A model generated the notes under the pieces. That model made no database searches. It had not been told where the DNA came from and was given only the letters and a program-made list of their open reading frames with translations. From assembly GCF_043290135.1 (NCBI RefSeq), contig NC_134710.1, forward strand, positions 321,552,017 to 321,616,016: a stretch of 64,000 nucleotides of DNA, read 5' to 3'. The position numbers and the translations under genes were made by a program. Within the stretch, counting starts at the first letter, position 1, and every line of letters starts with the position of its first letter. Shown here in pieces: positions 33,565 to 43,545 of the stretch. The stretch comes from Rhipicephalus microplus (taxonomy: Eukaryota; Arthropoda; Arachnida; Ixodida; Ixodidae).

Positions 33565-33733
33565 TGTAGGCTTATGCCACAGGAGCGAAAGAAAGACACG
33601 CCTGAACGATAACCGATGCCAGCCAGGAACGCGAGCCGTGGCTTCACGTGCCACGGCCTAGCGCCTTCTTTATTTTCTTCTGTCGCCATCGCGCGCTCTC
33701 CGGTTTGCGCGCCGCCCGAACGAGGGCGCTACA
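33565..33733 (-). repeat. 5' LTR of the gypsy element
   Basis: 169 bp with the same TGTAG...CTACA ends. On the minus strand it should hold the promoter and transcription start. It contains AAGAAAATAAAGAAGG, an A-rich possible TATA/polyadenylation region. Confidence 0.95.
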
Positions 33734-33830
33734 TGATAATGAGAAATGCCGTAGTGGGGGGCTCCGGAAATTTTGACCAACTGGGGTTCTTTAACGTGCA
33801 CCCAAATCTGAGCACGCGAGCCTACAGCTA

Positions 33831-33984
33831 TAACCCGTCGAAAAAAGGTAGTACGGCTGCATATTTCCCACTCTGAAGCCCATAAAAATACGACGAGCAT
33901 CCTGTGAAACATATGCACTTTAGTTCGAGAGCAGTGCAACACCTTCATTACGTACCAGAGCTTGCTAACGAAGAACAGGTTACA
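33831..33984. other. No feature recognised
   Basis: Short spacer between the SINE remnant and the 3' part of LINE C. Confidence 0.3.
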
Positions 33985-34914
33985 AACTGTGGCTCTGGAA
34001 AAAAACGACTAGCCCACTCGCCTCCCCCTCTCGGCCTTTTTCTGTGCATCTTTGACTTGGTCTTGTCAATATTGGGCGCTGTCTCGATACGCCTTTAGCA
34101 TTACGCCCAAGTACTTGTCCGGGAGTGTCGTTCAGGGCCCGTTTGCAAAGTGGTCGGGATTCGTATGCCATGCTCCATGCCAGAGCCCGCAGCGACTCCA
34201 CTCCCTGTGACATGGCTAAAGTCGCGGATATTTTCTACAGCCTGTTCAATACTGCATTTTTTAATTGAAAAAAAAAATGCTACATCGTCCACATAAGCAA
34301 GCAACTTGACTTGAGCCGATTGTGACTTGAAACCGGTGATGTTACTGTCTTCAATTACGTTTAGGATAGGTTTAGTTTCACAAGCAAAATAACGGGGGGC
34401 TGAGGGGGCAGCCCTGACGAACCGAATGTTGCACACTAAAGGGAGACCCCCAGACTCTTATTTACAATCAACCTTGTTGTGAAGTTGCGGCACGCCAGGG
34501 CCATTCTTTCCTCAAATAAATTGAATCGAGATTCAAATAGTTGAAAAGGGCCATAAAATGCGTATGATCCACGCAGTCAAAAGCTTTTAGAAGAGCAATC
34601 AGGAAAATGGCAAGTATGTTAGAAAAATTGCAGCACTCAAGAGTAATATGCACGTTACGAATATTTAAACCAATAGTGCGCCCTTTTATGACACATGTCT
34701 GCTGTGGTCCAACGATTTCCTGCATAACTGACTGCAGTCTTTGAGCCAATACTTTCATATAAATTTAATACTCGACATTAGTCATGGCTATTGGTCAGTA
34801 AACTGTTACTGATCTGAGTTATGAACATTCTCTATTTTCAGAATGAGAACTGTGTGGGATGACCGGTATGGTAGAGGCAATGTATTGACTTTATACGCTT
34901 CATTAAATATAACT
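33985..34914 (-). pseudogene. LINE C reverse transcriptase
   Basis: From 34758: MKVLAQRLQSVMQEIVGPQQ then TCVIKGRTIGLNIRNVH, and LLKAFDCVDHTHFMALF in the place of LDFxKAFDRV (the leading Asp of this motif reads Leu-Leu). From about 34420: SPRYFACETKPILNVI, then KLLAYVDDVAFFFSIKK with an intact catalytic DD, and DFSHVTGSGV. From about 34140: PDKYLGVMLKAYRDSAQY, the YLGxPL motif of L1/Tx1 elements. At least two frame changes separate the blocks. The enzyme would copy element RNA at the nicked target. Confidence 0.77.
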
Positions 34915-35160
34915 GCCCCGCCGTGGTGGTCTAGTGGCTAATGTACTCGGCTGCTGACCCGCAGGTCGAGGGATCAAATCCCGGCCACGGCTGCTGCATT
35001 TCCGATGGAGGCGGAAATGTTGTAGGCCCGTGTACTCAGATTTGGTGCACGTTGAAGAACCCCAGGTGGTCGAAATTTCCGGAGCCCTCCACTACGGCGT
35101 CTCTCATAATCATATGGTGGTTTTGGGACGTTCAACCCCACAAATTAATCAATTAATCAT
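34915..35160 (+). mobile_element. Ruka-like SINE inserted in LINE C, full length
   Basis: The tRNA-like head (gccccgccgtggtggtctag; B box region gggatcaaatccc), complete body and an (ATTA/ATCA) tail are all present. ATATAACT lies on both sides (34907-34914 and 35164-35171), marking the target duplication. The B box has changed from GGTTCGAATCC to GGATCAAATCC, which should weaken polymerase III binding. Confidence 0.88.
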
Positions 35161-36640
35161 AATATATAACTGTGAAAACAGCTGATTTCTTCTTTATTGT
35201 CTCTGTAAAAAACGATGGTAAGACTGTGCGGTCCCGGTATATTTTCCTGATAAGATTTGTTTATGGCTTCTTCAACCTCGGCAAACGTTATTTGACTTTC
35301 TAAGCTCTCTTTTCTGTCGTCGGGCTGATAGGGTAAATCTGGCAGAAACTTGTTCTTGAACCTATCCCTGTCAGTTGTGTGCAATGCGAACAGCTTAGGG
35401 TATTCATATCTAAAAGTTGTCGCGATACCATCAGTGTCGGTTGACACGGTACCACCCTATAGACTATATCTGACGTACATAGTTGTTTTCGGCACGTGAC
35501 TTTTCCCGTGTAAGCGCGCATTTAGACGGTGTTTCATCCGCCGCTGTATCGTCCACCCTTGCCTTCATGAGCGTACCCCGGTCGGTAGCAGTGCTCGTGC
35601 AGAAGCTCTGACTTTTATTTTTTTCTCCTGTCTTCAATCCATTTTCTGGGGGCTCAGAATTCATATTTTTTAGTAGCTTATCGAGAAGCGCTTTTATTTT
35701 CGTCCTTTTTTCCCTCTTCTCGTACCGAATGCAAGTGGTCCTGCAAGTGCTTTTAATTTTAAGGTTTCTTTACAGAGCTCCGACTGATGCCAAATACGGT
35801 GGTACTTGCTGGTGCCTAATATGCTGATTCACTCCCTTACATATAAATTAACGTATTTGTTCTGGAGAAGCTTACTGTTCAATTTCCAGGTATCCCACAA
35901 GAAACAGTTGCTTCACTCGGCAATTTCTATTGAACAGATGACCAAGCAGTGGTTCCAAAAATAAACCGGGATTACATTATAACTGCGACATTGAGGACGA
36001 ATGTCGACGTATACATAAATGCGGTCAAGTCTCGTGTGGGGTTAGGGCCTTCAAATTGCGTTTACCTAACCGCACTCGTCCACTAGAGGCCCTCTGCCAC
36101 ATCCCGATGGTACCATTTCTCGAGAACCTGCGTCAACACGTCTGTGCTCTGGTCTCCAGAACTCCTAGTGCTTGTATTGTTATGTGCACTCAGGAAGCAG
36201 TTTAATTCGCCCAGCACTACTAACTTGCTTCCTTCGCTAAACTCCTGTTCTAGGCCGTGAAAGAACAGGACCCTTTCTTCCGCTTTGTTGGGCGCGTACA
36301 CGCACATGAAACGCCACTCGGAGTTACTAAAAAAAAGTCGAGCGTAGCACACCAGCCAGCAGCACACGAGTCATGACCGTTTACCTGCAGCCCCGACCGC
36401 TTTTTTGCAAAACGTATGCTGCTAGCCGATGTTCCAACAGTATGGCTAACAACCACAAAAAACCCTCACGCGAAAAACGCACCATGCTGCCGATCTCTTC
36501 CTCACCATCTACTTTAGTTTTTTGGCACACTAGGACGTCTATGTTGCGTTCCGTTACAAGTCTGTAGTGCTGGCTTTGCTTCCTTTTCAGTGTCATGCTT
36601 CTAGCATTGATAGTCGTGATTTCTTATAGAATAACAAGCA
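35161..36640 (-). pseudogene. LINE C endonuclease and linker
   Basis: The frame reads EITTINARSMTLKRKQ at 36640, then RNIDVLVCQKTKVD, where the catalytic Glu of the usual LxETK/LQET is replaced by Lys in QKTK. WRFMCVYAPNKAEER at about 36320 is followed by LVVLGELNCFLS, where GDFN is expected and the Asp reads Glu. Frames change near 36365. A poorly conserved section (36080-35450) follows. Then ITFAEVEEAINKSYQENIPG at about 35290 and SLTIVFYRDNKEEI form the linker to the reverse transcriptase. The altered endonuclease residues and frameshifts show a decayed copy. Confidence 0.72.
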
Positions 36641-37305
36641 TCATTTTAATGAAGGAGAAGAGGACCAGCATCACCATGCCTACCTCTCGCGTCTAGTTTA
36701 TGGCTAGATGGTGCCATCGCCGCCATTGCCATCCGGCGGTGTTGCTAGGACTTGCCCGGCGGGCTTGACGTTGCCGTCTCGCTCGCTTGTCGGACGAAAC
36801 GTTAGGACGCGGTCTAAGGAATGGCCGCCGTATTTGCGCAGCCTTTGCGCGCGACTCCTCGACTCCGGTCGTGCCTACTTGAGTCTCGTCATTTTTTGGT
36901 CTCGGGGTGAGAGCGCTTCGGTGCCTCCACGGAAATAGTGGGCGTGTTGACGCTAAATTTTAGATGCGAAGCAGCTCTTTGATTAGCCTGTGTAACACTG
37001 TCTCTACGTCCGCACCACTCACCTCGCCGCAGGTGTTGGAGTGGTGCCAAGTGGTGGTGGTGGTAGTGGTAGTGGTTAAAACAGCAAGAAGGCACCTAAT
37101 ATCTGCTGCCCGGTAGAGAGCACGGCGTAGTGCCTATTCCAAGTAGCTCACGCCTTCACTAGCAGTGAGTGGTGATGTCTCTCTCTCTCGCCTGGTGCGC
37201 GCTCACCACGTGTGAGCTCTCTCTCGCTTCACCCTCTCTGCCACTCGCAACGTTTGAGCCTACTCCTAACGTGGGCATCATCGCAATCGCGCCACCTCTA
37301 TCCAT
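36641..37305. other. No gene; ATGCGAAGCAG motif and (GGT)n run
   Basis: tagATGCGAAGCAGCTC at about 36961 repeats the motif at 6768. A (GGT/AGT)n run lies at about 37048-37075. 36670-36900 is GC-rich with no recognised coding. Confidence 0.35.
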
Positions 37306-38034
37306 AGAGGATTTTAGTCTGTCCGGCGCACCGCTATACGGAAAAAAAGTTTGCGGATACCGGTTTACCGGGTCTGAACTGCGCATGCGCGTGCCTTACG
37401 GGCGTTTACCGGACACTCAAACGCTCGACATGCTTCCAAGGTTGCTATTACCGGCTTCCCTTTGAGCCGAGTCAAGTCGAGCCAAACAAAAACGTAAAAA
37501 AAACAAAATAGCTACTTCGACGCCCGCTACCAGCATGGCGCCACGGATACGCTACTCGCCTTCCGACGATAAAATTATACTCGAAGAAGTTCTTGCTCTG
37601 AACCCTTTCGAGAATGCTTCGCAGTGGCACACAATCATGAAAGAGTGTCAATGCTACTGCGGCGGACACTCGTGATGCCGATTCTGATGCCGATCACCAT
37701 GATGCTGACGTTTTCTACATAGTTAGGCTTAAATCGCAGCGCAAGCAAAGAAAACAAACGTAAATTTCTGTTTGGTAACGAAAAATTATTGGCTTATTCA
37801 ATTTTTTTCTTTTCAGATTGAGTCAGTAATCGTGAAGACTTTCTACTTTGCGCATACGCAGATACGGCGGCCACGGCCGCGAAGGCGTTGCGGGCGTTTT
37901 TTTTTTTGGGTGTATTTTGAGCGGTACGGGCTAAAAGTGCCAAAAGCTCGTTTCAACGCTATCCGGCTTGACGCCTTCCGGCAACCCGGTATACGCAAAA
38001 ACGTACCGGAGTGCCGGACAGACTAAAATCCTCT
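37306..38034 (+). mobile_element. 729-bp terminal-inverted-repeat element with CAT target duplication
   Basis: The ends are inverted copies that start AGAGGATTTTAGTCTGTCC and continue into GGC. CAT lies on both sides (37303-37305 and 38035-38037), a 3-bp duplication as made by PIF/Harbinger and some CACTA transposons. Inside is a short plus-strand ORF resembling a Myb/SANT-like domain, the accessory protein type of PIF/Harbinger elements. No transposase sequence is present, so this is a non-autonomous or internally deleted copy. Superfamily is inferred from duplication length and the ORF. Confidence 0.75.
37535..37675 (+). CDS. Myb/SANT-like N-terminal fragment (46 aa) in the TIR element
   Basis: The ORF starts at ATG 37535 and reads MAPRIRYSPSDDKIILEEV, then LALNPFENASQWHTIMK, ending at TGA 37675. 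An aromatic residue followed by an acidic helix, NPF and a Trp-centred WxxI fits the first two helices of a Myb/SANT-like DNA-binding domain. The rest of the domain is replaced by ECQCYCGGHS and a stop, so it is truncated. In PIF/Harbinger elements such proteins bind the transposon ends and help the transposase. This is the only ORF in the element that looks real. The match is by pattern, so function is tentative. Confidence 0.55.
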   Translation: MAPRIRYSPSDDKIILEEVLALNPFENASQWHTIMKECQCYCGGHS

Positions 38035-38040
38035 CATATG

Positions 38041-38475
38041 ACGGCGAGAAGCCGTGAGCCGGCGGACGTGCGCACGGCACACTCCTCGAGAGTTTTGCGG
38101 CATCTACAATGTAGACGGCGCGCCGCTGCTTGCCACGCGATCGCGCCGACGGGCGGAAAGCCGTCGCTGCATGCTTCCCACTAGTGTGCGCGTACGTTTT
38201 CTGGCTATCACCGGCGTTGTGAGGGTTAGCGAAGCCGATCGCGTTCGCGAATGGCGACGTCAACACAGACGAGGCACGAGCCAGGGAAGTCGAACGCAAG
38301 CGTCGGCAGTGGAAGAACACCGACACCGACGAGGTGCGAGTCAAGAACGCCGATCGCGTTCGAGCATATGGACAGCACGCGGGTAACATCGACGAGACGC
38401 GAGCCAAGGAAGCCGAGCGCAATCGTCCTGAACGCGTCTCGCCTCCCAGGTCTTTGCGTTTCAAACAAACGTTTT
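38041..38475 (+). other. Degenerate coding-like repeat (Glu/Ala/Arg-rich units)
   Basis: Around 38230-38440 three to four units share the bases gccgatcgcgttcg / gccgagcgcaatcg with cgagacgcgagccaaggaa / cgaggcacgagccaggga. In the best frames they read SEADRVREWRRQHR and AKEAERNRPERV, like the AxxAxxxRxRR repeats seen in some tick predicted proteins. Frames are broken, so this is at most a remnant. Confidence 0.35.
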
Positions 38476-38599
38476 TCGAGTAAATACTCTACCAACTTTT
38501 CCTTCAAACCGTTCTTCCAGACGCCCATTTCAACCGGGTCAATGCCTTGTTGACCGCTTCTGTTTCGCACCCCATCAGGGTTCCCTTCGGGGAGATGGT

Positions 38600-38929
38600 T
38601 CATAGTTTTTTTTTTCTCAGGCTGTGACTCGATGATGCTCTTAAGGTCGCTAACCTAAAGAGATGGTTGGTGGTCCGTGGATGTTGCCATCGCCTCGCAT
38701 AAACCAGCCGAGTCAAGCGCTCGTGGCTGACGAGGTGGAACGACACATTCACCGGTGTCGCCTCCTGATCACGTTCCTGGTAGGTCTGTGCCGGCTCGCT
38801 TCCCGTCGACCACGCCGAGTCACCCGTAGCTTTGAATCCCACCAGACCATTCCTTTTCAGGGTGTCAGCTCCGCGTTGCGCCGGAATTTCCGATGATCCG
38901 GTGCTCTTTCCCACCTCATCCGTGTCCAT
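38600..38929 (-). pseudogene. Possible LINE ORF1 N-terminal remnant
   Basis: The minus-strand frame is open from MDTDEVGKSTGSSEIPAQRG at 38929 through DTLKRNGLVGFKATGDSAW and DQEATPVNVSFHLV to 38600. An acidic MDTDE start followed by a TP/AQR-rich, low-complexity stretch resembles the N-terminus of ORF1 in some tick LINEs, but I cannot name the family. Codons upstream of 38929 belong to the adjacent minisatellite element and are not part of it. No second domain follows. Confidence 0.3.
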
Positions 38930-38974
38930 CGCGGCCTCCTCAGCCACGGTGACGTCAATGAGTTCCTCATGCTT

Positions 38975-40242
38975 ATTGTTATAATTTCCTGCTCTTGCGG
39001 TGGTTTCGTTCACACGAAATCTTGCAAAACTGGAATGGTATGACATGACTGCATGACGAACGTAATTGACAGGACCTAACGGGTAAATCATGATATTTAT
39101 GTCATGTATATCATGACTACACGCCGCGCTCCTTGTGCGCTCACGGTCGTTCCGCTAGCTTCACATATACCAAATTTGGTTCTACGTGACGAGTATCAAT
39201 GATGAAGGTATATGACTGGTGCAAACTTGATAATTATGTCATGCATATTATGTAAGAACATGAGTACATTCCATGCTCATGATCCGCTCGCGGGTATTTT
39301 GCTAGCTTCACACATATCAAATTCGGTATGAAGTGACGCGAACGGACGACGTAGGTAAATTCCATGTCCAAACATGATAATCATGACATCCGTGTCATGT
39401 AGAAAATGACTACATGCTACGCTCATAGTGCGTTCGCGGCCCTTTCACTAGCTTCACCTTTACCAAATCTGGTGCTCTGTGACGTGAATCGATGACGAAG
39501 GCATATGACTGGTATAAACATGATAACCATGACACGACCTGGTATGTGTCTTGTACAAACATGACTACATATCATGCTCATAATGCACTCGCCGCCGATA
39601 CATCAACTTCACATATACCAAATTTGGTATTACGTAACGTGAATTGATGACGTATTTAAATGGCACGTCCAAACATAATAATCATGATATGTGTGTCCTG
39701 TAAAATAGGAATACTTGGTACACTCATTGCACGTTCGTGGCCCTTTCGCTAGCTGCAGATGTACAAAGGTTGGTATTGCGTGACGTCAATAGACGACGAA
39801 GGTAAATGACACGTCTACACATGATGATCATGATATGCGTGGCATGTAAAACAAAACTTGTTGCTACGCTCATAGCATGCTCACGGCTTTTTCGCTAGCT
39901 TCACATATACAAATTATGGTATTACATGGCATGAATGGACGGCGAACACTAATGCCAGGTGCAAGCATGATAATCATTACACGGAAGTCACGTATGGCAT
40001 AGTTACATGCCTAGCTCTGCTGGTGCTGGTATTGCAAACGTTAGTGGTGCCGTCGTTATTTAACTATACACAACATACTTGCATGTGTTAACTAGATATG
40101 TGAGTCCGCATAACATTTCTACTTGTGCATAACATTTTACTTGTCTCGCCCTCGTAACGCTGTGGTAATTTTAAAGTGACATATCAACCTTCCTCATTCG
40201 TACTTCGCAGATATCATCGATTTGCACTGTACGTGGAATCTG
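38975..40242 (+). repeat. Minisatellite element copy 2 (left end missing)
   Basis: It begins inside the shared left region (ctgctcttgcggtggtttcg). About six to seven ~144-bp units follow, each with an ACCAAATTTGGT-type and a CATGACAtgcgTGTCATG-type dyad. It ends with the shared right region and a weakened terminal hairpin (TGCACTGTACGTGGAATCTG) at about 40242. Units are 10-20% diverged by eye. Confidence 0.8.
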
Positions 40243-40250
40243 TTATTTTG

Positions 40251-41710
40251 AAATGCGAAACATTTCTCAGCGAACTTTTGCAATTTTAAGCGTATCCGTC
40301 CATCCATCCGTCCGTCCGATTTAATTCAATTCAATTACATTCCATTCCATCCATCCATACATTTGTTCATCCATCCATTCATCCATCCATCCGTTCATTC
40401 ATCCATCCATCCGTTCATTCATCCATCCATCCGTCCATCTATCCATCAATTCATCCGTCTATCTATCTAGCAAGCTATATAGGCACCTACGACTTTTAGT
40501 TCTCCTGGCCGTTTCGAAAATGGTAATGACACCGAAATTGGTTTGGCATAACATGGCTGTATGGTGAGCATAAGTGACTACTCATAAGATGAAAATCTTC
40601 ACATGTATGTCAAGACTGTCATGATTTACATTTCAATGTCTTGCTGCTCATGCTGCGGTTTTAATCACATTACATATTAAAAAACTCGCATAGTATGACA
40701 TGACTACTTGGTGAACATCACTGACGAACCGTAAATGTAAATCGTGACATGGATGCCATATTAGTCATAAATACAGGTCTTCCGGTGATGGTGCTCTCAC
40801 GGTCGTTTTGCTAGCTTCAGATATACCAAATTTGGTATTACGTAACGTGAATGGATGACAAAAGTATATGACTGGTGAAAATACAATATTAATGACATGT
40901 GTGTCTTGAAAAAATATGACTACATACCACGCTCATGATGCATTCACGCCCGTTTCGCTAGCTTCATATCTAAGAAATTTGGTATTACGTGACGCAAATG
41001 GACGACGGAGGTAAATGACACCTTCAAACATGACTACATGCTAGGCTCATAGATTGCTCGCGGCCGTTTCGCTAGCTCCAAAAATTTGGTATTACCTAAG
41101 TGAATGAACGAAGAAGGTAAATGACACGTCTAAACGTGACAATTACGACATGCGTGACATGTAAAACACGACAACATGCTACGCTCATAGCGTGGTCACC
41201 GCCATTTCACTAGCTCCACATATGCCAATTTGGTATCACGTCACGTGAACAGACGACGAATGTAAATGACACGACCAAACATAATATTCATGACATGTGT
41301 GTAATCTAAAACATGACTATATGCTACGTTCATAGCGTGCTCATGACCGTTTCCCTATCTCCACATATACCAAATTTGGTATCACGTGACGTGAACAGAC
41401 GACGAAGGTAAATGACACGTCCAATCATGATATTCAAGACATGTGCTTCATGTAAAATATGACAACATGCTACATTTATAACGTGCTCGTAACTGTTTTG
41501 TCAGCTCCACATATGCCAAATTTGGTATGACATGACATGAACTGACGACGAAGGTAAATAACATGTTCAAACATGGACATTATGACATGAAAGTCTTGCA
41601 CGGCATAATTTACGTCCGCCTCGTAACGTTGTGCTGATTCTAAAATTACATATCAACCTGCCTCACTCGTGCTTCGCTTATCATCGATTCCCACTGCACG
41701 TGGGATCTGT
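40251..41710 (+). repeat. Minisatellite element copy 3 (complete)
   Basis: Order: palindromic left end AAATGCGAAACATTTCTCAG (40251-40270); an irregular (CATC/CCGT)n array at about 40296-40470; the shared block (ctcctggccgtttcg); about seven ~144-bp units; the right region; and hairpin CCCACTGCACGTGGGATCTG ending at 41710. It follows copy 2 after only 8 bp. No ORF with meaning is present, so mobilisation, if any, must be in trans. Confidence 0.82.
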
Positions 41711-43208
41711 GAATTGTTCGTCATTAGTACCTAGATGGAGGAAACGTCCTCCGTGAGGTGCGCAGTCAAGGTCATTGCTTCTTGCGTTTTCATGAGCGCT
41801 GCTTCCACAGAGCGTGTTTTTTCCACGTGTGCGCTAATCAGTCTCGTTTTGTCTTGATCCACTGAGTGGCAAAAAAGGTACCAATCAAGTGAAAAACTGG
41901 ACAGTATCGATGCATTTTTTTTGTTTTTGTGACCACACGCAAAATAGCAGTGGCCGGGGGGCAGTTGATATCAGCCGCTTTTGAAAGTGGGCACTGGACA
42001 CACTGGTATATTCTACAAAACAATAGCGTAGACCAAGTGTTTTTTTTTATGCAGACCATGTCTTGACTTATTTCAGCATTGATTGCCGAATATATACTCT
42101 ACATGTACTGCTTGCACAGCGTAGATTGTCTTTCAGGTCTTGTCGAAGCACACTGCCACAGATGACGAGCGGCTAGCCGCACTTTCAGACGCGGCCTCCT
42201 GCGGTATAGAGATATACATCTCTCTCTCTCTCTGTGCGCGCGTGCTTGTGCGTGCAGGCGTATGTGGTTGCGTTGGTTTTCTTGTAATTTTTGTTTTCTT
42301 TTCTTTAATTTGAAATCCGAACCATTCGAACTATAATGCACACATTTGACTACCTCACTTCGGGCTTGGTCTTTTCAGAGTCAGTACGTGCATAGTATTC
42401 CTGTTTTAAGCCCGAAAATGCAGGTATACGCCACGCCGGTCTCTATGTGCCGGCGCGCGCATGTCGAAAGCGGATGACAACGTAGAGTACTGATCAATCT
42501 GCGATCGCTCATCAACTACAGTGGGTCATCGCACAGCCGGAGCCGAAAGGCTGGCAACGAGAATGGTGTTATACTGATTCACATAGTTATACTATACGCT
42601 GACTAAGCACAAGGCGTGGTGAGTTAGTGAAAATCTGATCGCTGAATTAGACAACATCTGATGAGTAGATAGCTTCGCGCTTTAGCACCTGAGGCCTTCC
42701 GCGGTGGCGTGGTATCACGCTTGTGTTTTGTTGCATTGAGAAGCCCGAGTTACATGGTTGCATACCTGGTGGTGATGGCTGCATAGAATACAATATGGTA
42801 TTTTGAAACCTTTTAAGAGGAAGACAGTCTGTCTCTAGGTGTATAATACTGGTGTTATCGACGTAGAGAATAAGTGCGCATCGGCCTTAGAAGTGCAACT
42901 ATGTAGTCAAGCGTAAAAAAATAAAAATGCGTATTGCATCAACGTAATGTCGCGTAGGTGACTGTGAGCTTGCTAGCGGCCACACAGACTGAAACAGAGT
43001 GTAAGTCGGCATTAAACTCAAGCAGGGTCTATTGGGCGAACTTATGCCCTATAGTAGTTAAACGAATCACTTGAGGGCTGCACACACCGAGTGTCCGAAT
43101 GGTGAGCGTCAGATGGTTTAAGGGCAGATGCGGCAATTCCTATACGTTGCAACACATTCATTCTCCAGGCTAGGGAGCGGGTACACTCGATAACATGTAA
43201 GAAAACTG
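41711..43208. other. No feature recognised; short (TC)n at 42216-42232
   Basis: No coding motif, tRNA box or repeat end is recognised in about 1.5 kb, apart from a short CT-dinucleotide run followed by GT/GC alternation. Confidence 0.35.
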
Positions 43209-43531
43209 ATTCACTTGATTGATTGATATATGTGTTTTAAGGTCCCAAAACCATCATATGATTATGAGAGACGCCGCAGTGGAGGGCTCCGGAAATTTTG
43301 ACCACCAAGGGTTGTTTATATAGTCAAGATTCCGACAAAATACCGTCTGGTCGGAGACAAACATAGTGACTGTGAACAAGGCTCCCGTGTGGGAAGCCAA
43401 AACGTCATTTTAACTTTTGTGTATTTCACCTTGGTCGGCGTTTTTGCTATTTTTCACAGGGGTTCTTTAACGTGCACCCAAATCTGAGCAACACGGGCCT
43501 ACAGCACTTTCGCCTCCATTGAAAATGCAAC
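43209..43531 (-). mobile_element. Ruka-like SINE, 5'-truncated, carrying a 140-bp insertion
   Basis: The minus-strand SINE body is split by the insert at 43319-43458. The outer flanks are ATGTAAGAAAACTG (43195-43208) and ATGCAAGAAAACTG (43532-43545), a 14-bp target duplication with one mismatch. The tRNA head is missing inside the duplication, so the SINE inserted already truncated, as at 19727. Confidence 0.85.
43319..43458 (+). mobile_element. 140-bp insert with hammerhead-like core inside the SINE
   Basis: It is bounded by agggttgttta (43308-43318) and ggggttcttta (43459-43469), an 11-bp duplication of SINE sequence with two mismatches. The centre reads CTGTGAAC, a GGCTCCC / GGGAAGCC hairpin, then AAAACGTC. 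That is the layout of a hammerhead ribozyme (CUGAUGA - stem II - GAAA - GUC), with one core base missing and G12 changed to A. It may be a short Penelope-like or retrozyme-like sequence. Self-cleavage of this copy is unlikely. Confidence 0.55.
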
Positions 43532-43545
43532 ATGCAAGAAAACTG

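Larger units (their letters stand above)
29508..33733 (-). mobile_element. Ty3/gypsy LTR retrotransposon, CsRn1-like, TSD TGAT
   Basis: Two 169-bp LTRs bound gag and pol on the minus strand, with protease, reverse transcriptase, RNase H and integrase in that order, the Ty3/gypsy arrangement. The 4-bp TGAT lies at 29504-29507 and 33734-33737. The LTRs differ at two positions only, so insertion is recent. The Gag zinc motif CWYH...C...C and a primer site resembling tRNA-Trp both recall the CsRn1/Kabuki lineage. The lineage assignment is inference; a pol tree would decide. Pol is inactivated by three stops and a catalytic substitution. No env-like ORF is present. Confidence 0.95.
29466..33830 (-). 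mobile_element. Ruka-like SINE (5'-truncated) interrupted by the gypsy element
   Basis: The SINE's 3' part is at 29466-29507 (ttgaacctcccaaaacaacc, atatgat). Its continuation is at 33734-33830 (tgataatgagaaatgccgtag, then ctccggaaattttgacca). It stops near 33826, before the tRNA head. Removing 29508-33737 restores the family sequence with the TGAT shared by both sides. The SINE is therefore older than the gypsy insertion. Confidence 0.85.
33985..36640 (-). mobile_element. LINE C: L1/Tx1-like LINE, split by a SINE
   Basis: Minus-strand endonuclease, linker and reverse transcriptase segments line up from 36640 to 33985, with a 246-bp SINE inside. The reverse transcriptase strings (QTCVIKGRTIGLNI, LLAYVDDVAFF, TGSGV) and the endonuclease string (VYAPNKAEERVLFF) are of the L1/Tx1 kind and differ from the CR1 elements A, B and D. 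The 5' edge coincides with the start of the endonuclease (EITTINARSMT), so ORF1 is absent. The 3' domain after the thumb is missing. Many frameshifts. Confidence 0.8.

Noticed and set aside
36780..36800. GACGAAACGTT as another hammerhead/Penelope core
   Set aside because: There is no CTGAnGA upstream and no stem II. The short string alone is likely chance.
38929..39091. N-terminal extension of the minus-strand frame at 38600-39091
   Set aside because: These codons are minisatellite-element sequence (motifs shared with copy 4), so they are not part of the possible ORF1.
39050..41620. CRISPR-like array of spaced repeats
   Set aside because: The ~144-bp units are contiguous diverged tandem repeats with no constant short repeat and variable spacer; the genome is eukaryotic.
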